DNA from: Streptomyces sp. BA2
GTDB lineage: Bacteria; Actinomycetota; Actinomycetes; Streptomycetales; Streptomycetaceae
Assembly: GCF_009769735.1 (NCBI RefSeq)
Contig: NZ_WSRO01000002.1
Location: 3,112,001-3,176,000 of the forward strand
Direction: 5' to 3'
Length of the DNA: 64,000 bases
Shown here: positions 24,356 to 35,333 of the stretch, in pieces
How positions within the stretch are numbered: position 1 is the stretch's first letter
How the letters are laid out: the number at the start of each line of letters is the position of its first letter
Made by a program: the position numbers and the translations under genes
Notes under the pieces: model-generated
What the model was told of the DNA's origin: nothing
The model's input: only the letters and a program-made list of their open reading frames with translations
The model's database searches: none

Positions 24356-26372
24356 CCGGCGGCTCCGCCCCCGTCGCCACCTTCACCGTCCGGCCCACCC
24401 GGGGCCCGGCAAGGAGGTGGCCGAGGCCGAAGCCCGCGCCGACGACGGTCGCGCCGCCCACCGCGTCCAGGACCCAGTGGTTCCCGGTGGCGACGATCGC
24501 GGAGACCGTGAACAGCGGGTGCAGCAGGCCCAGCGCCTTCATCCACCACTTCGGCGCGAGGATCACGATCACCACCCCGCACCACAGCGACCAGCCGAAG
24601 TGCAGCGAGGGCATCGCCGCGTACTGGTTGGTGAGCGCGGTCAGCGTGCCGTAGTCCGGCTGGGTGAAGTCCTGCACGCCGTGGACCGTGTCGATGAAGC
24701 CGAGCCCGGGCATCAGGCGCGGCGGGGCCAGCGGGTAGAGCCAGAACCCGACGAGCGCGAGGACCGTCGCGAAGCCGAGCGCCGAGCGTGCCCAGCGGTA
24801 GTCGGCGGGGCGCCGGACGTAGAGCACACCGAGGACGGTCAGCGGCACCACGAAGTGGAACGACGTGTAGTAGAAGTTGAAGAACTCCTCCAGCCAGTCG
24901 ACCTTCACCACCGCGTGGTTGACCCAGTGCTCGATGTCGATGTGCAGGAACTGCTCGATGGAGTAGATCTGCTCGCCGTGCTGTTCGGCGGTGGCACGGC
25001 CGCCCGAGTTGGTGCCGCCCGTCGCGGCGAGCCGCGCCTGCTGGTAGGCGGAGTAGCCGACGCGGATCAGGAGCAGTTCGAGGAGGAGGTTCGGCCGGGT
25101 CGTGACCCGCCGCCAGAACGGGAGCAGCGGCACCCAACTCCAGCGCGTGGGCACGGGCTTGGCGTAGTCGGTCGGGACGGGCTCCTGGTACTGGGGGTGC
25201 GCGCGGGAGAGGAACGGCACCACCGTGGCGGCGGCGAGCGCGGCGATCAGCACGACGTTGTCGCGGATGGGCTCCACGACCGGCATGTTCGGCAGCATCA
25301 TCTTCGCCGGCAGCGTCGACACGAGGATGACGGCGATCGGCCACATGTACCGGTCGGACTGCTTCTTGCCGACCCGGCCCACCACCGCGAGCAGCACCCA
25401 CAGGAGCTGGTGCTGCCAGGTCGTCGGGGACACGGCGACGGCGACGCAGCCGGTGATCGCGACGGCGAGCAGCAGCTGCCCGTCCTTGGCGTAACGGACC
25501 GCGCGGCGTACGCCGAACCAGATGACGGCCGCGCCCAGGACCACGAACACGCCGATCTCCAGCGGCCCTTCGAGGCCGAACCGGAGCAGGGCGCCGTGCA
25601 GCGACTGGTTGGCGAGGCCGTCCGGACTCGCGCCCAGGCCCGCGCCCGCCAGGTGGTGTATCCAGTACGTCCACGAGTCGTGCGGCATCGCGGCCCACGC
25701 GAGCGCGGTGACGGCGAGGAACGTGGCGCCGGTGGACGCCGTGGCGCGCCTGCGGCCGGTGAACCAGAACAGGGCGGCGAAGAGCAGCAGCGTGGGCTGG
25801 AGCGCGGCCCCGATGCCGATGAGGATGCCGCTGGCGCGCTCCCCCCGGACGGCGAAGCAGCCGAGCAGGACGAGGAGCACGGGAATGATGCTGGTCTGGC
25901 CCAGGTGCAGGGTGTTGCGCACCGGGAGCGACAGCATCAGGAGGCAGATCGCGACGGGCGCGGCGAGCAGTGAGGTGCGCCGGGACACGGGCTGCGGCAG
26001 CGCCCGAGCCGCGACCATGCCGAGGATCACGACCAGGGTCAGCGTGCCGAACGTCCAGCCCCAGCCGAGTGCTTGCTCGGCCGCGCGGGAGAACGGTTTG
26101 AGCACGAGTCCGGCGAAGGGGGTGCCGGTGAACTTGTCGGCGTCGTAGAAGGAACCGTTCACATGCAGGACGCCGTCCGGGCCGATCCAGGTCTCCAGGT
26201 CGGTGAGCCGCTCCCCTTTCGGCGTACGCAGGACGACGGCCACCTGTCGTACCGCGAGTACGGCAGCGATCAGCCAGAGGGTGACGCGGAGCGCCCCGAT
26301 CCGCGTCCTCGGTGTGCCGGGCGTACCCGCCCCAAAGGCATTTCCCGGTCCCCCGTGCTCAACATTCGCCAC
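24309..26372 (-). CDS. Bifunctional GT87-type mannosyltransferase / PAP2-family membrane protein
   Basis: 687 aa. The N-terminal part (about 1-400) is a polytopic GT87-like region, with GVLHVNGSFYDADKFTG preceding FAGLVLKP, typical of polyprenyl-phosphate-mannose-dependent transferases. The C-terminal part (about 430-670) is a PAP2-type lipid phosphatase or inositol-phosphoryl transferase-like domain: PSLHFGWS (about 592) and GNHWVLDAVGG (about 631) supply the two catalytic His. This fusion is recurrent in Streptomyces. It probably works on lipid-linked glycans or phosphatidyl-inositol-type lipids at the outer membrane face. GTG 26372 start; 3' end overlaps the preceding gene by 47 bp in antisense. 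Confidence 0.88.
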   Translation of the reverse strand: MANVEHGGPGNAFGAGTPGTPRTRIGALRVTLWLIAAVLAVRQVAVVLRTPKGERLTDLETWIGPDGVLHVNGSFYDADKFTGTPFAGLVLKPFSRAAEQALGWGWTFGTLTLVVILGMVAARALPQPVSRRTSLLAAPVAICLLMLSLPVRNTLHLGQTSIIPVLLVLLGCFAVRGERASGILIGIGAALQPTLLLFAALFWFTGRRRATASTGATFLAVTALAWAAMPHDSWTYWIHHLAGAGLGASPDGLANQSLHGALLRFGLEGPLEIGVFVVLGAAVIWFGVRRAVRYAKDGQLLLAVAITGCVAVAVSPTTWQHQLLWVLLAVVGRVGKKQSDRYMWPIAVILVSTLPAKMMLPNMPVVEPIRDNVVLIAALAAATVVPFLSRAHPQYQEPVPTDYAKPVPTRWSWVPLLPFWRRVTTRPNLLLELLLIRVGYSAYQQARLAATGGTNSGGRATAEQHGEQIYSIEQFLHIDIEHWVNHAVVKVDWLEEFFNFYYTSFHFVVPLTVLGVLYVRRPADYRWARSALGFATVLALVGFWLYPLAPPRLMPGLGFIDTVHGVQDFTQPDYGTLTALTNQYAAMPSLHFGWSLWCGVVIVILAPKWWMKALGLLHPLFTVSAIVATGNHWVLDAVGGATVVGAGFGLGHLLAGPRVGRTVKVATGAEPPVIDMTKDSAKDRTPS

Positions 26373-26893
26373 GCGCCGTCGGCCCTCCCGCCCCGCTCGT
26401 CATCTCTGCTCGGTCCCAACGTCCGGTCGGCTCCGAGAGTTCTCCCTCGGCTCCGAGGTGTGCGGTCGGGCCCGAAGGGCTCGCGCCCTCATCGGACCCG
26501 AAAGGCTCGCGCCCTCAGATGAGACGCGCGCAACCTCCATTTCACCTGGCAGCCACACCGCTTTCTACCGGCTTTTGCGCAGACTTCCCAACCAGGCCTT
26601 TTGTCCGGTTGACGACTGGATCTCCACAGGCCGTCCACTTCCTGTCCATGAAACGACGGCCCGTGCCCCGCACGGCGGTTCCTCCCACGAGCCGCGACAT
26701 AGATCACAAAGACGCCTTCCGGCCACCACCGGAAGCGGAACCATTTGCCCTGGATAGCGGCACTTTCCGGGCAGTGTGCGGTTGGCCGGACACCGACCGT
26801 AATGATGCCACCTACACCTATGGTCGCTTGCGGGCCGCCCCTCGCTGGGCGGCTCTGCCCTTGCAGTCAACCGAGAGGCAGGCGAGCGAACCC
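26373..26893. other. 521-bp divergent intergenic region
   Basis: Holds the promoters of the GT87/PAP2 gene and the MHS transporter. It contains a 26-bp tandem repeat (26466-26517) and a TTGACG at 26609 that could be a -35 element, but I could not match a -10. No small gene is convincing; the in-frame upstream extension of the transporter has no ribosome-binding site and unlike codon use. Confidence 0.5.
26466..26517. repeat. Tandem duplication, two 26-bp units
   Basis: 26466-26491 and 26492-26517 are head-to-tail copies (TCGGGCCCGAAGGGCTCGCG... and TCGGACCCGAAAGGCTCGCG...) with two differences. Lies just upstream of the GT87/PAP2 gene. Confidence 0.85.
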
Positions 26894-28285
26894 TTGCCGG
26901 CAGCCGCACCCGTCGCACCCGTAGCTCCGCAGACCCAGGCCCCTCCGTCCGCGCACGCCTCGGCGGACGTCACCGTCGTGGACCCGGCGCTGGTCAAGCG
27001 GGCGGTGAAGGCGGCTGCTCTCGGCAACGCGATGGAGTGGTTCGACTTCGGCGTCTACAGCTACATCGCCGTGACGCTCGGCAAGGTCTTCTTCCCCTCG
27101 GGCGACCCCACGGCCCAACTGCTCTCCGCCTTCGGCGCCTTCGCGGCGGCGTTCCTGATCCGCCCGCTCGGCGGGATGGTCTTCGGCCCGCTCGGCGACC
27201 GCGTCGGCCGCCAGAAGATCCTCGCCCTCACCATGATCATGATGGCGGCGGGAACCTTCGCGATCGGCCTGATCCCTTCCTACGCGTCCATCGGCGTAGG
27301 AGCCCCGATCCTCCTTCTTCTGGCCCGCCTGGTGCAGGGCTTCTCGACGGGCGGTGAGTACGCGGGCGCGTCGACCTTCATCGCCGAGTACGCACCCGAC
27401 AAGAAGCGCGGCTTCCTCGGCAGCTGGCTGGAGTTCGGCACACTCGCCGGCTACATAGGCGGCGCCGGCCTGGTGACCCTCATGACGGCCCTCCTCTCCA
27501 CGGAGGACCTCCTCTCCTGGGGCTGGCGCATCCCGTTCCTCATCGCGGGCCCGATGGGCCTGATCGGCCTGTACCTGCGGATGAAGCTGGAGGAGACCCC
27601 GGCGTTCGCCGCGGAGCTCACGAAGGCGCACAAGGACGAGCAGTCCCGCCCGAAGGTGCGCCTGCGCGACATGGTCCAGGGCCAGTGGAAGGCGCTGCTC
27701 CTGTGCATGGGCCTGGTCCTGGTCTTCAACGTCACGGACTACATGCTGCTGTCGTACATGCCGAGCTACCTGACGAGCGAGCTCAAGTACGACGAGACGC
27801 ACGGCCTCATGGTCATCCTGGCGGTGATGGCGCTGATGATGTGCGTCCAGCCGTTCGCGGGCGCGCTGACCGACCGGGTGGGCCGCCGCCCGGTGATCGC
27901 GGCGGGCTGTGTGGGCTTCCTGCTCCTCTCCGTCCCCGCCCTGCTCCTGATCCGCCAGGGCTCGCTCTGGGCGATCGGCCTCGGCATGGCGGCGCTCGGC
28001 CTGCTCCTGGTCTGCTTCACGGCCTCGATGCCGTCGACGCTCCCCGCCCTCTTCCCGACCAAGGTCCGCTACGGCTCGCTCTCCATCGGCTTCAACATCT
28101 CCGTATCGATCTTCGGAGGCACGACACCACTGGTGGTGACGGCACTGATCGGAGCGACGGGGAACATGATGATGCCCGCGTACTACATGATGGCGGCGGC
28201 CGTGGTGGGCGGAATCGCGGTGTGGTTCATGAGCGAAAGCGCGGGGCGGCCACTGCCGGGTTCGCGCCCGGCGGTCGAAAAATAG
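26894..28285 (+). CDS. MHS-family MFS transporter (ProP-like metabolite:H+ symporter)
   Basis: About 463 aa with twelve transmembrane segments. Diagnostic MHS features are GNAMEWFDFGVYSY before helix 1, the MFS loop GPLGDRVGRQK between helices 2 and 3, RLVQGFSTGGEYAGA in helix 4, and WGWRIPFLIAGP after helix 5; the second repeat has GALTDRVGRRP. Relatives take up proline/betaine, dicarboxylates or other small acids with protons; the substrate here cannot be read. The start is uncertain: TTG 26894 is taken because it leaves a short Ala/Pro-rich N-terminus (AGAGGCAGG twelve bases upstream); GTG 26978 is possible. Confidence 0.88.
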   Translation: MPAAAPVAPVAPQTQAPPSAHASADVTVVDPALVKRAVKAAALGNAMEWFDFGVYSYIAVTLGKVFFPSGDPTAQLLSAFGAFAAAFLIRPLGGMVFGPLGDRVGRQKILALTMIMMAAGTFAIGLIPSYASIGVGAPILLLLARLVQGFSTGGEYAGASTFIAEYAPDKKRGFLGSWLEFGTLAGYIGGAGLVTLMTALLSTEDLLSWGWRIPFLIAGPMGLIGLYLRMKLEETPAFAAELTKAHKDEQSRPKVRLRDMVQGQWKALLLCMGLVLVFNVTDYMLLSYMPSYLTSELKYDETHGLMVILAVMALMMCVQPFAGALTDRVGRRPVIAAGCVGFLLLSVPALLLIRQGSLWAIGLGMAALGLLLVCFTASMPSTLPALFPTKVRYGSLSIGFNISVSIFGGTTPLVVTALIGATGNMMMPAYYMMAAAVVGGIAVWFMSESAGRPLPGSRPAVEK

Positions 28286-28287
28286 CC

Positions 28288-28325
28288 GTCCGGCGTTTGA
28301 GGACGAACTCGGCGAAGCCGGTGAT
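28288..28325 (+). repeat. 38-bp dispersed repeat, copy 2
   Basis: Identical to the reverse complement of 19836-19873. It begins three bases after the stop codon of the MHS transporter and ends just before the convergent serpin gene stops. Repeats of this kind sit in many Streptomyces convergent intergenic regions as I recall. Confidence 0.85.
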
Positions 28326-28330
28326 GCGCT

Positions 28331-29554
28331 CTACCCCACCGGCGCCCCCGCCTGCCAAGCGGTGAACAGAGGCACCTCCCCCGCCCCGTCAAGCACCACG
28401 ACCCCGAACGGCCGGTTGAAGGCGATCCACTCGATCCGTCGAGGGACATACGGAGCCCCACCGGGAGCCATCGGCACAGCCGTAACCGCCGCCGCCTCGA
28501 CCCCCTCCTCCGCAACCTTCACCACGGCCTCCTGCACCACCTGCGATATCGCAAGCCTCTCCGGCGACATCCCGGAGAAGTCGGCCCCCTCGCTCATCGC
28601 CCACCGCACACCCAGCACCGCCAACTGCTCCGTCGCGTCGACCCGCGTCCGCAAGGACATCCGCGGCAGCGCCATGTTGATCTGCTCGGCGTCGATCCCC
28701 GTCCACCGGCCTTCCGGTGCCCACGCGAGCGGCAGCACCTCGGCGGCCCCGGCTCCCGGCTCACCGAGCACGAACCGCACCCGGGCAGGTGCCCGCCCGT
28801 CCTCTGACCGGCACTTCAGCTCGATGACACTCGCGCCGCCCACCGTCCAGGCGCAGTTCAGCGGAACGGGCCGGTGCATCGTGGGCACCCGGTGCCGCAC
28901 GCCGAGCGCGTCCGTGAAGTCCTGATCGCGCGTGCCCGCCCCCTCGAAGGGGAGCTCCCAACGCGCCTTGAGCGCAAGCGCGTTGACCAGAACCAGCAGC
29001 GCATCCGGAGTGATCACCACCGGCAGCCGCTCGATGAGACCGTCCGTCGCCTCCCGCACCCACGCGTCGATGCCGTCCGGGTCCATCGGCCCGAATCCCA
29101 CGTCGGGCAGCGCCTCCCGATAGGCGCGGTACACCGGAACCCGGCTCCACACCCGGGTGGCGACGGCCACCGCGTCCGTGCCGGCGAACGCCCGCGCGGC
29201 TGCCGTGACCACACCGGCGGCCTCTTCACCCGCCACGCCGAGCAACTCCCGCAGCTCCCCGGCGGTCTCCTCCCGCGCGCCCACCGCGACGGCGGCCAGC
29301 GCGAGCCACAGCCCGGCGGGCGAGCACACGAAGTCCCCCGCTCCCGCCCCGTCACTGCGGCCCTGCCCCGGCCCGCCCCCCGAGCCAGGCGAAGCCATCA
29401 GCGGCAGCCACCGCTCGGCAAGCCCCCGGATCGCCGGCGCGGGCAGCATCTGCCCAGCCCAAGTCCCCGTCCCAGCCCCGCTCCCAGTCCCGGTCCCAGC
29501 CCTCGTCCCGTACGTCATCTCGACCCCCGCAGCCCACAGCTCTCGTACCGCCAT
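28331..29554 (-). CDS. Serpin-family proteinase inhibitor
   Basis: 407 aa. The serpin fold is recognisable: DFVCSPAGLWLALAAVAVG (helix B/strand 6B region), LVLVNALALKARWELPF, and the hinge of the reactive-centre loop EEGVEAAAVTAV, where small residues allow loop insertion, ending FNRPFGVVVLDGAGEVPLF. The scissile bond lies in the segment PMAPGGAPYVPRR, so the target protease is not evident. No signal peptide is obvious, so it may act in the cytoplasm. Start uncertain: ATG 29554, with GTG 29557 before it and ATG 29518 (GGGGG upstream) as alternatives. Convergent with the MHS transporter. Confidence 0.88.
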   Translation of the reverse strand: MAVRELWAAGVEMTYGTRAGTGTGSGAGTGTWAGQMLPAPAIRGLAERWLPLMASPGSGGGPGQGRSDGAGAGDFVCSPAGLWLALAAVAVGAREETAGELRELLGVAGEEAAGVVTAAARAFAGTDAVAVATRVWSRVPVYRAYREALPDVGFGPMDPDGIDAWVREATDGLIERLPVVITPDALLVLVNALALKARWELPFEGAGTRDQDFTDALGVRHRVPTMHRPVPLNCAWTVGGASVIELKCRSEDGRAPARVRFVLGEPGAGAAEVLPLAWAPEGRWTGIDAEQINMALPRMSLRTRVDATEQLAVLGVRWAMSEGADFSGMSPERLAISQVVQEAVVKVAEEGVEAAAVTAVPMAPGGAPYVPRRIEWIAFNRPFGVVVLDGAGEVPLFTAWQAGAPVG

Positions 29555-29609
29555 CACAGACCGACAACCCCAGTATGCGAGTCACCACTGACAATCGACC
29601 CCCACCCCA

Positions 29610-29622
29610 CTAACATCGTTAG
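29610..29622. promoter_or_regulatory. Inverted repeat CTAAC-ATC-GTTAG upstream of O-methyltransferase
   Basis: Perfect 5-3-5 repeat 30 bp before the O-methyltransferase start, overlapping the expected promoter. It looks like an operator for a small dimeric repressor; none is encoded next to it. Confidence 0.4.
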
Positions 29623-29652
29623 CAAACCTAATGAACGCCAGGAAAGGCCCCC

Positions 29653-30321
29653 ATGACCCAGCAGCAATGGACCGCGGTCGACACGTACTTCACCGATCTC
29701 CTGACCCCCGCCGACGAGGCCCTGACCGCGGCCCTGCACGACAGCGACGCCGCCGGTCTGCCGCAGATCAGCGTCGCGCCGAACCAGGGCAAGCTGCTCC
29801 AGCTCCTCGCCCAGATCCAGGGCGCGCACCGCATCCTCGAGATCGGCACGCTCGGCGGCTACAGCACCATCTGGCTGGCCCGCGCCCTGCCCGCGGACGG
29901 CCGCCTGATCACCCTGGAGTACTCCCCGGTCCACGCCGACGTGGCCCGCGGCAACCTCGCCCGCGCCGGCCTCGACAAGCTCACCGAGGTCCGGGTGGGT
30001 CCGGCCATCGACTCGCTCGCCGCGCTCGTGGCCGAGGACGCGGCCCCCTTCGACCTGGTCTTCATCGACGCGGACAAGGCCAACAACCCGCACTACGTGG
30101 AGTGGTCGCTCAAGCTCACCCGCCCCGGCAGCCTCATCATCGTCGACAACGTCGTACGGAGCGGAGAGGTGGCCAACGCCAACTCCACCGACCCCAGCGT
30201 GCAGGGCACGCGCAAGGCACTGGAACTCCTCGCCAGTCACCCGAAGTTGAGCGGCACGGCGCTGCAGACGGTGGGCACGAAGGGCTACGACGGCCTCGCG
30301 CTCGCCCGAGTACTGGACTGA
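29653..30321 (+). CDS. Class I O-methyltransferase (CaffeoylCoA-OMT/COMT-like)
   Basis: 222 aa, the usual length for the methyltransf_3 family. SAM motif ILEIGTLGGYSTIWLA (about 61-76), post-motif acid in LITLEYSP, and the metal-binding FIDADKANN (about 137-145) with NVVRSGEV. These enzymes use a divalent cation to methylate a catechol hydroxyl. Cytoplasmic. ATG 29653 has AGGAAAGG upstream. No biosynthetic genes adjoin it, so the substrate is open. Confidence 0.9.
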   Translation: MTQQQWTAVDTYFTDLLTPADEALTAALHDSDAAGLPQISVAPNQGKLLQLLAQIQGAHRILEIGTLGGYSTIWLARALPADGRLITLEYSPVHADVARGNLARAGLDKLTEVRVGPAIDSLAALVAEDAAPFDLVFIDADKANNPHYVEWSLKLTRPGSLIIVDNVVRSGEVANANSTDPSVQGTRKALELLASHPKLSGTALQTVGTKGYDGLALARVLD

Positions 30322-30385
30322 GTCCGGGACTGAGCGTCCGGGCCGGCCGGACCAGACGGGCAGACACCGACCGGCCTCAACCCCA

Positions 30386-30778
30386 TCAACCCTCCACGTA
30401 GAAACCGACGTTCACGCTGCGAGGCCCGGCCCGGTCCTGGATGACGACGTCACCGGAACCGCCCCGGGACAGCGGTGCCGTCCCCCCGTACTCAAGAGGC
30501 GACGGCACCCCGCCCACGGTGAGCCGCACCTGCGACGCGGGCTCGGGATGTGACCCGCGCAGCCAGGTGACCCTCCAGGTCCCGTCGGGCCCACAGCGGA
30601 ACTCCAGATGCGTACGCGACACGAACAGCCAGTCGTCGGGCGGCACAAGACGGCACACGCTGCGATCGCGCCCCATCCGCAACACGGAACCCGGTGCGCT
30701 CGGCGCGTCAGCCATGAGCATGCCCGCCGTCGCCCCTTCGTCCGCCCCGGACAAGCAGGCCATGGTCAGCTCCAGCAC
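30386..30778 (-). CDS. FHA-domain-like protein
   Basis: 130 aa from GTG 30778, with GGGGGAG six bases upstream. The pattern MGRDRSVCRLVPPDDW, FVSRTHLEFRCGPDGTWRV and the closing DVVIQDR fits a forkhead-associated fold: Arg in the first loop and Ser-Arg-x-His in the second would bind phosphothreonine. The region between strands is more divergent than in canonical FHA domains. Probably a partner of Ser/Thr kinases; no kinase is adjacent. Convergent with the O-methyltransferase gene. Confidence 0.7.
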   Translation of the reverse strand: MLELTMACLSGADEGATAGMLMADAPSAPGSVLRMGRDRSVCRLVPPDDWLFVSRTHLEFRCGPDGTWRVTWLRGSHPEPASQVRLTVGGVPSPLEYGGTAPLSRGGSGDVVIQDRAGPRSVNVGFYVEG

Positions 30779-30891
30779 GTACGCTCCCCCAGCTCTCAGC
30801 GGTCAGAACGCGCGGCGGCCGCACACGCCCCCCGCCGCCGCATCCTATGGCGCACCTCACGCGACCGCACCGGGCCTGGAACAATGAACCC

Positions 30892-31299
30892 ATGACTGAA
30901 CGGAAACCACCTGAGGTCAGCTTCGAGTCCTGGATCGACAAACAGATCCGCGAGGCCGAGGAGCGCGGCGACTTCGCCACCCTGCCGGGCTACGGCAAGC
31001 CGCTCCCGAAGGGCCTGGACACCTCCTCGTACGACGAGCAGTGGTGGATCAAGCAGAAGATGGCCCGCGAAGGCCTCTCCCACCTCCCGCCGACCCTCGC
31101 CCTGCGCAAGGAGGCCGAGGACGTCCTGGCCGCGGCGCCGGACGCCCCCTCCGAACAGGCGGCCCGCAAGCTCGTCACAGACCTCAACACCAAGATCCGC
31201 GAGGCCCTGCGCATGCCACCCCCGGGCCCGCCCCTGGGCCTGAAGCCCTTCGACGTGGAAGAAGTGGCCCGCACCTGGCGCGAACGCCACCCGGCCTGA
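30892..31299 (+). CDS. DUF1992 (DnaJC28-like conserved domain) protein
   Basis: 135 aa. The whole protein is the DUF1992 domain: FESWIDKQIREAEERGDF then LPGYGKPLP and a helical C-terminal part. Function is not established; in eukaryotes the domain is found in DNAJC28. Soluble, with no signal peptide. ATG 30892 is the natural start though the ribosome-binding site is weak. It begins a run of short same-strand genes. Confidence 0.88.
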   Translation: MTERKPPEVSFESWIDKQIREAEERGDFATLPGYGKPLPKGLDTSSYDEQWWIKQKMAREGLSHLPPTLALRKEAEDVLAAAPDAPSEQAARKLVTDLNTKIREALRMPPPGPPLGLKPFDVEEVARTWRERHPA

Positions 31300-31330
31300 A
31301 CGCACGGGGGGCATGCGCGAGGATGGGCGC

Positions 31331-31657
31331 ATGAGCATCGTAAAGATCAACGTCCTGACCGTGCCCGCCGAGCAGCGAGAGGTCCTGGAGAAGCGCTTCG
31401 CGTCCCGCGCCGGCGCCGTGGAGAACTCCGACGGCTTCGAGTGGTTCGAACTGCTGCGCCCCATCGAGGGCACCGACGACTACCTGGTCTACACGCGCTG
31501 GCGTGACGAGGAGTCCTTCAAGGCCTGGATGGAGGGTCCGATGAAGGCCGCGCACCAGGGCGGGGGCGCAGGCGGCGGGGAGCGGCCCAAGCCCGCTTCC
31601 AGCAGTGCCGCGGTGTGGTCCTTCGAGGTCGTGCAGCAAGCCGCGCCCAAGAGCTAG
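31331..31657 (+). CDS. Antibiotic biosynthesis monooxygenase (ABM) domain protein
   Basis: 108 aa dimeric alpha/beta-barrel (ABM) protein: SIVKINVLTVP opening strand, FEWFELLRP, DDYLVYTRWRDEESFKAWM. The pattern is closest to heme-degrading IsdG/MhuD-like ABM proteins, and Asn8 plus the central Trp occupy plausible positions, but a heme-binding His is not obvious. ATG 31331 (GAGGA seven bases upstream) is preferred over 31313. Confidence 0.85.
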   Translation: MSIVKINVLTVPAEQREVLEKRFASRAGAVENSDGFEWFELLRPIEGTDDYLVYTRWRDEESFKAWMEGPMKAAHQGGGAGGGERPKPASSSAAVWSFEVVQQAAPKS

Positions 31658-31732
31658 AAGCCAGAACGAGCCGCCCCCTGGGTGCGGAAAAGCAGTACCG
31701 GCACCCCCCGCCCCCGTGGTGCCATGGGCCCC

Positions 31733-32371
31733 ATGATGTCCACCGACCGGATACTCGCCTTCGCGGCCATGTCGTTCCTGTTGATCGTGATTCCCGGGCC
31801 CAGCGTCCTGTTCGTGATCGGGCGGGCGCTGGCTCAGGGGCGTCGCGCCGCGCTGACCTCGGTGGTGGGGAACACGGTCGGCGCGTACGTGCTCGTGGTG
31901 GCCGTCGCGCTCGGGGTCGGGTCCGTCGTCGAGCGCTCGGTCGTCGTCTTCACGGCGCTGAAGCTGCTGGGCGCCGCCTACCTGGTGTATCTGGGGGTCA
32001 AGGCGGTGCGCCAACGCGGGTCGCTGTACGCCGCGTTCACCGGTGAAGCTCCCGCCCACAGTGGGCTGCGTACGTTGTGGGAAGGGTTCGCGGTCGGCGT
32101 GGCCAACCCCAAGACCATCGTCTTCTTCGCCGCCGTGCTACCGCAGTTCGTCGACCGCGAGCAGGGGCACGTCATGCTGCAGATGCTGGTGCTCGGCCTC
32201 GTCTTCAACGCCATCGCCCTGGCATCCGACAGTGTGTGGGGCCTGGTCGCGGCCACCGCGCGCGGCTGGTTCGCGCACTCGCCGCGGCGGCTCTCGATGG
32301 TCGGCGGGGCCGGCGGGCTCACCATGATCGGGCTCGGCGTCAGCGTCGCCGCGACCGGCCGCAAGGACTGA
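31733..32371 (+). CDS. LysE/RhtB-family amino-acid exporter
   Basis: About 213 aa, six transmembrane segments. Conserved N-terminal region FLLIVIPGPSVLFVIGRALAQG and the central GFAVGVANPKTIVFFAAVLPQF are diagnostic of the LysE/RhtB family, which exports amino acids or related small molecules. Two adjacent ATG codons (31733, 31736) could start it; neither has a clear ribosome-binding site, so it may rely on a leaderless or coupled mechanism. Confidence 0.9.
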   Translation: MMSTDRILAFAAMSFLLIVIPGPSVLFVIGRALAQGRRAALTSVVGNTVGAYVLVVAVALGVGSVVERSVVVFTALKLLGAAYLVYLGVKAVRQRGSLYAAFTGEAPAHSGLRTLWEGFAVGVANPKTIVFFAAVLPQFVDREQGHVMLQMLVLGLVFNAIALASDSVWGLVAATARGWFAHSPRRLSMVGGAGGLTMIGLGVSVAATGRKD

Positions 32372-32439
32372 CCTCAGGAAGCACCGCGGCCCCGTAATTT
32401 GCTTGCGGGGCACGGCAGTCGGGTCCCGAGAATGGCCTC

Positions 32440-32991
32440 ATGACCACCCACATCGAGAACGGCACCGCGAGACCCGCCTCCTGGACCGTCGCCCCCGAAG
32501 CCGTCGGCTCCCCTGTCGCCGCGGCGCTCTGGCGCGCGTACTACACAGAGGTGAGCGACCGGTACTACCTCCTCCACGAGGGGCGCAGGACCGCACCCGA
32601 AGAGCTGGAGCGCGAGATCGCGGCGGAGACGGGCGACGACCTGCGCCCGCCCACCGGCACACTCCTTGTCGCCCGGTACGGGGACGAGGCCGCGGGGACC
32701 GCCGGAGTGCGGCTCATGGGCGACCTGAAGGGTTTCCGTACCGCTGAGCTCAAGCGCGTCTTCCTCCGCGAGGACATGCGCGGCAAGGGCGGCGCCGCCC
32801 TCCTCCTCGCCGCCGCCGAGGACGCCGCCCGCTCCCTCGGTGCCGAGCGGATCATCCTCGACACGCGCCTCGATCTGGTCGAGGCCAGAGCGCTCTACGC
32901 ACGGCACGGCTACGAGGAGAGCGAGCCGCTCACCGAGCGGATGTACGCCGAGTGCTGGTACGCCAAGAAGCTGGCTCCGGCGGCCAGTTGA
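32440..32991 (+). CDS. GNAT-family N-acetyltransferase
   Basis: 183 aa. Acetyl-CoA-binding motif A is VFLREDMRGKGGAALLLAAA (about 106-125), followed by the motif B strand ERIILDTRL and ALYARHGYEES. The N-terminal 70 residues contain YYTEVSDRYY, which may shape the acceptor site. Substrate unknown. Its stop codon lies within the first copy of an 18-bp tandem repeat. Confidence 0.9.
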   Translation: MTTHIENGTARPASWTVAPEAVGSPVAAALWRAYYTEVSDRYYLLHEGRRTAPEELEREIAAETGDDLRPPTGTLLVARYGDEAAGTAGVRLMGDLKGFRTAELKRVFLREDMRGKGGAALLLAAAEDAARSLGAERIILDTRLDLVEARALYARHGYEESEPLTERMYAECWYAKKLAPAAS

Positions 32992-33038
32992 CCCCGGGCG
33001 GTCAGTTGACCCCGGGCGGTCAGTTGATTCCGGTGGGG
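32985..33038. repeat. 18-bp tandem repeat at the end of the acetyltransferase gene
   Basis: Units 32985-33002 and 33003-33020 are identical (CAGTTGACCCCGGGCGGT); a third, degenerate unit follows. The unit is six codons long and contains the stop codon TGA in frame, so each copy carries another in-frame stop. Confidence 0.9.
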
Positions 33039-33088
33039 CCCACTGCTGCCCATCACCCGCCCCCGGCTGAGCGGCGTTGCGGCGCCGC

Positions 33089-35269
<2,181 letters not shown>

Positions 35270-35333
35270 TTATGGCCTGTTGAACCGTGGGTCTGCATAA
35301 TCGCTGGAGTTCTCTAGGGGTGGGGTACGACGA

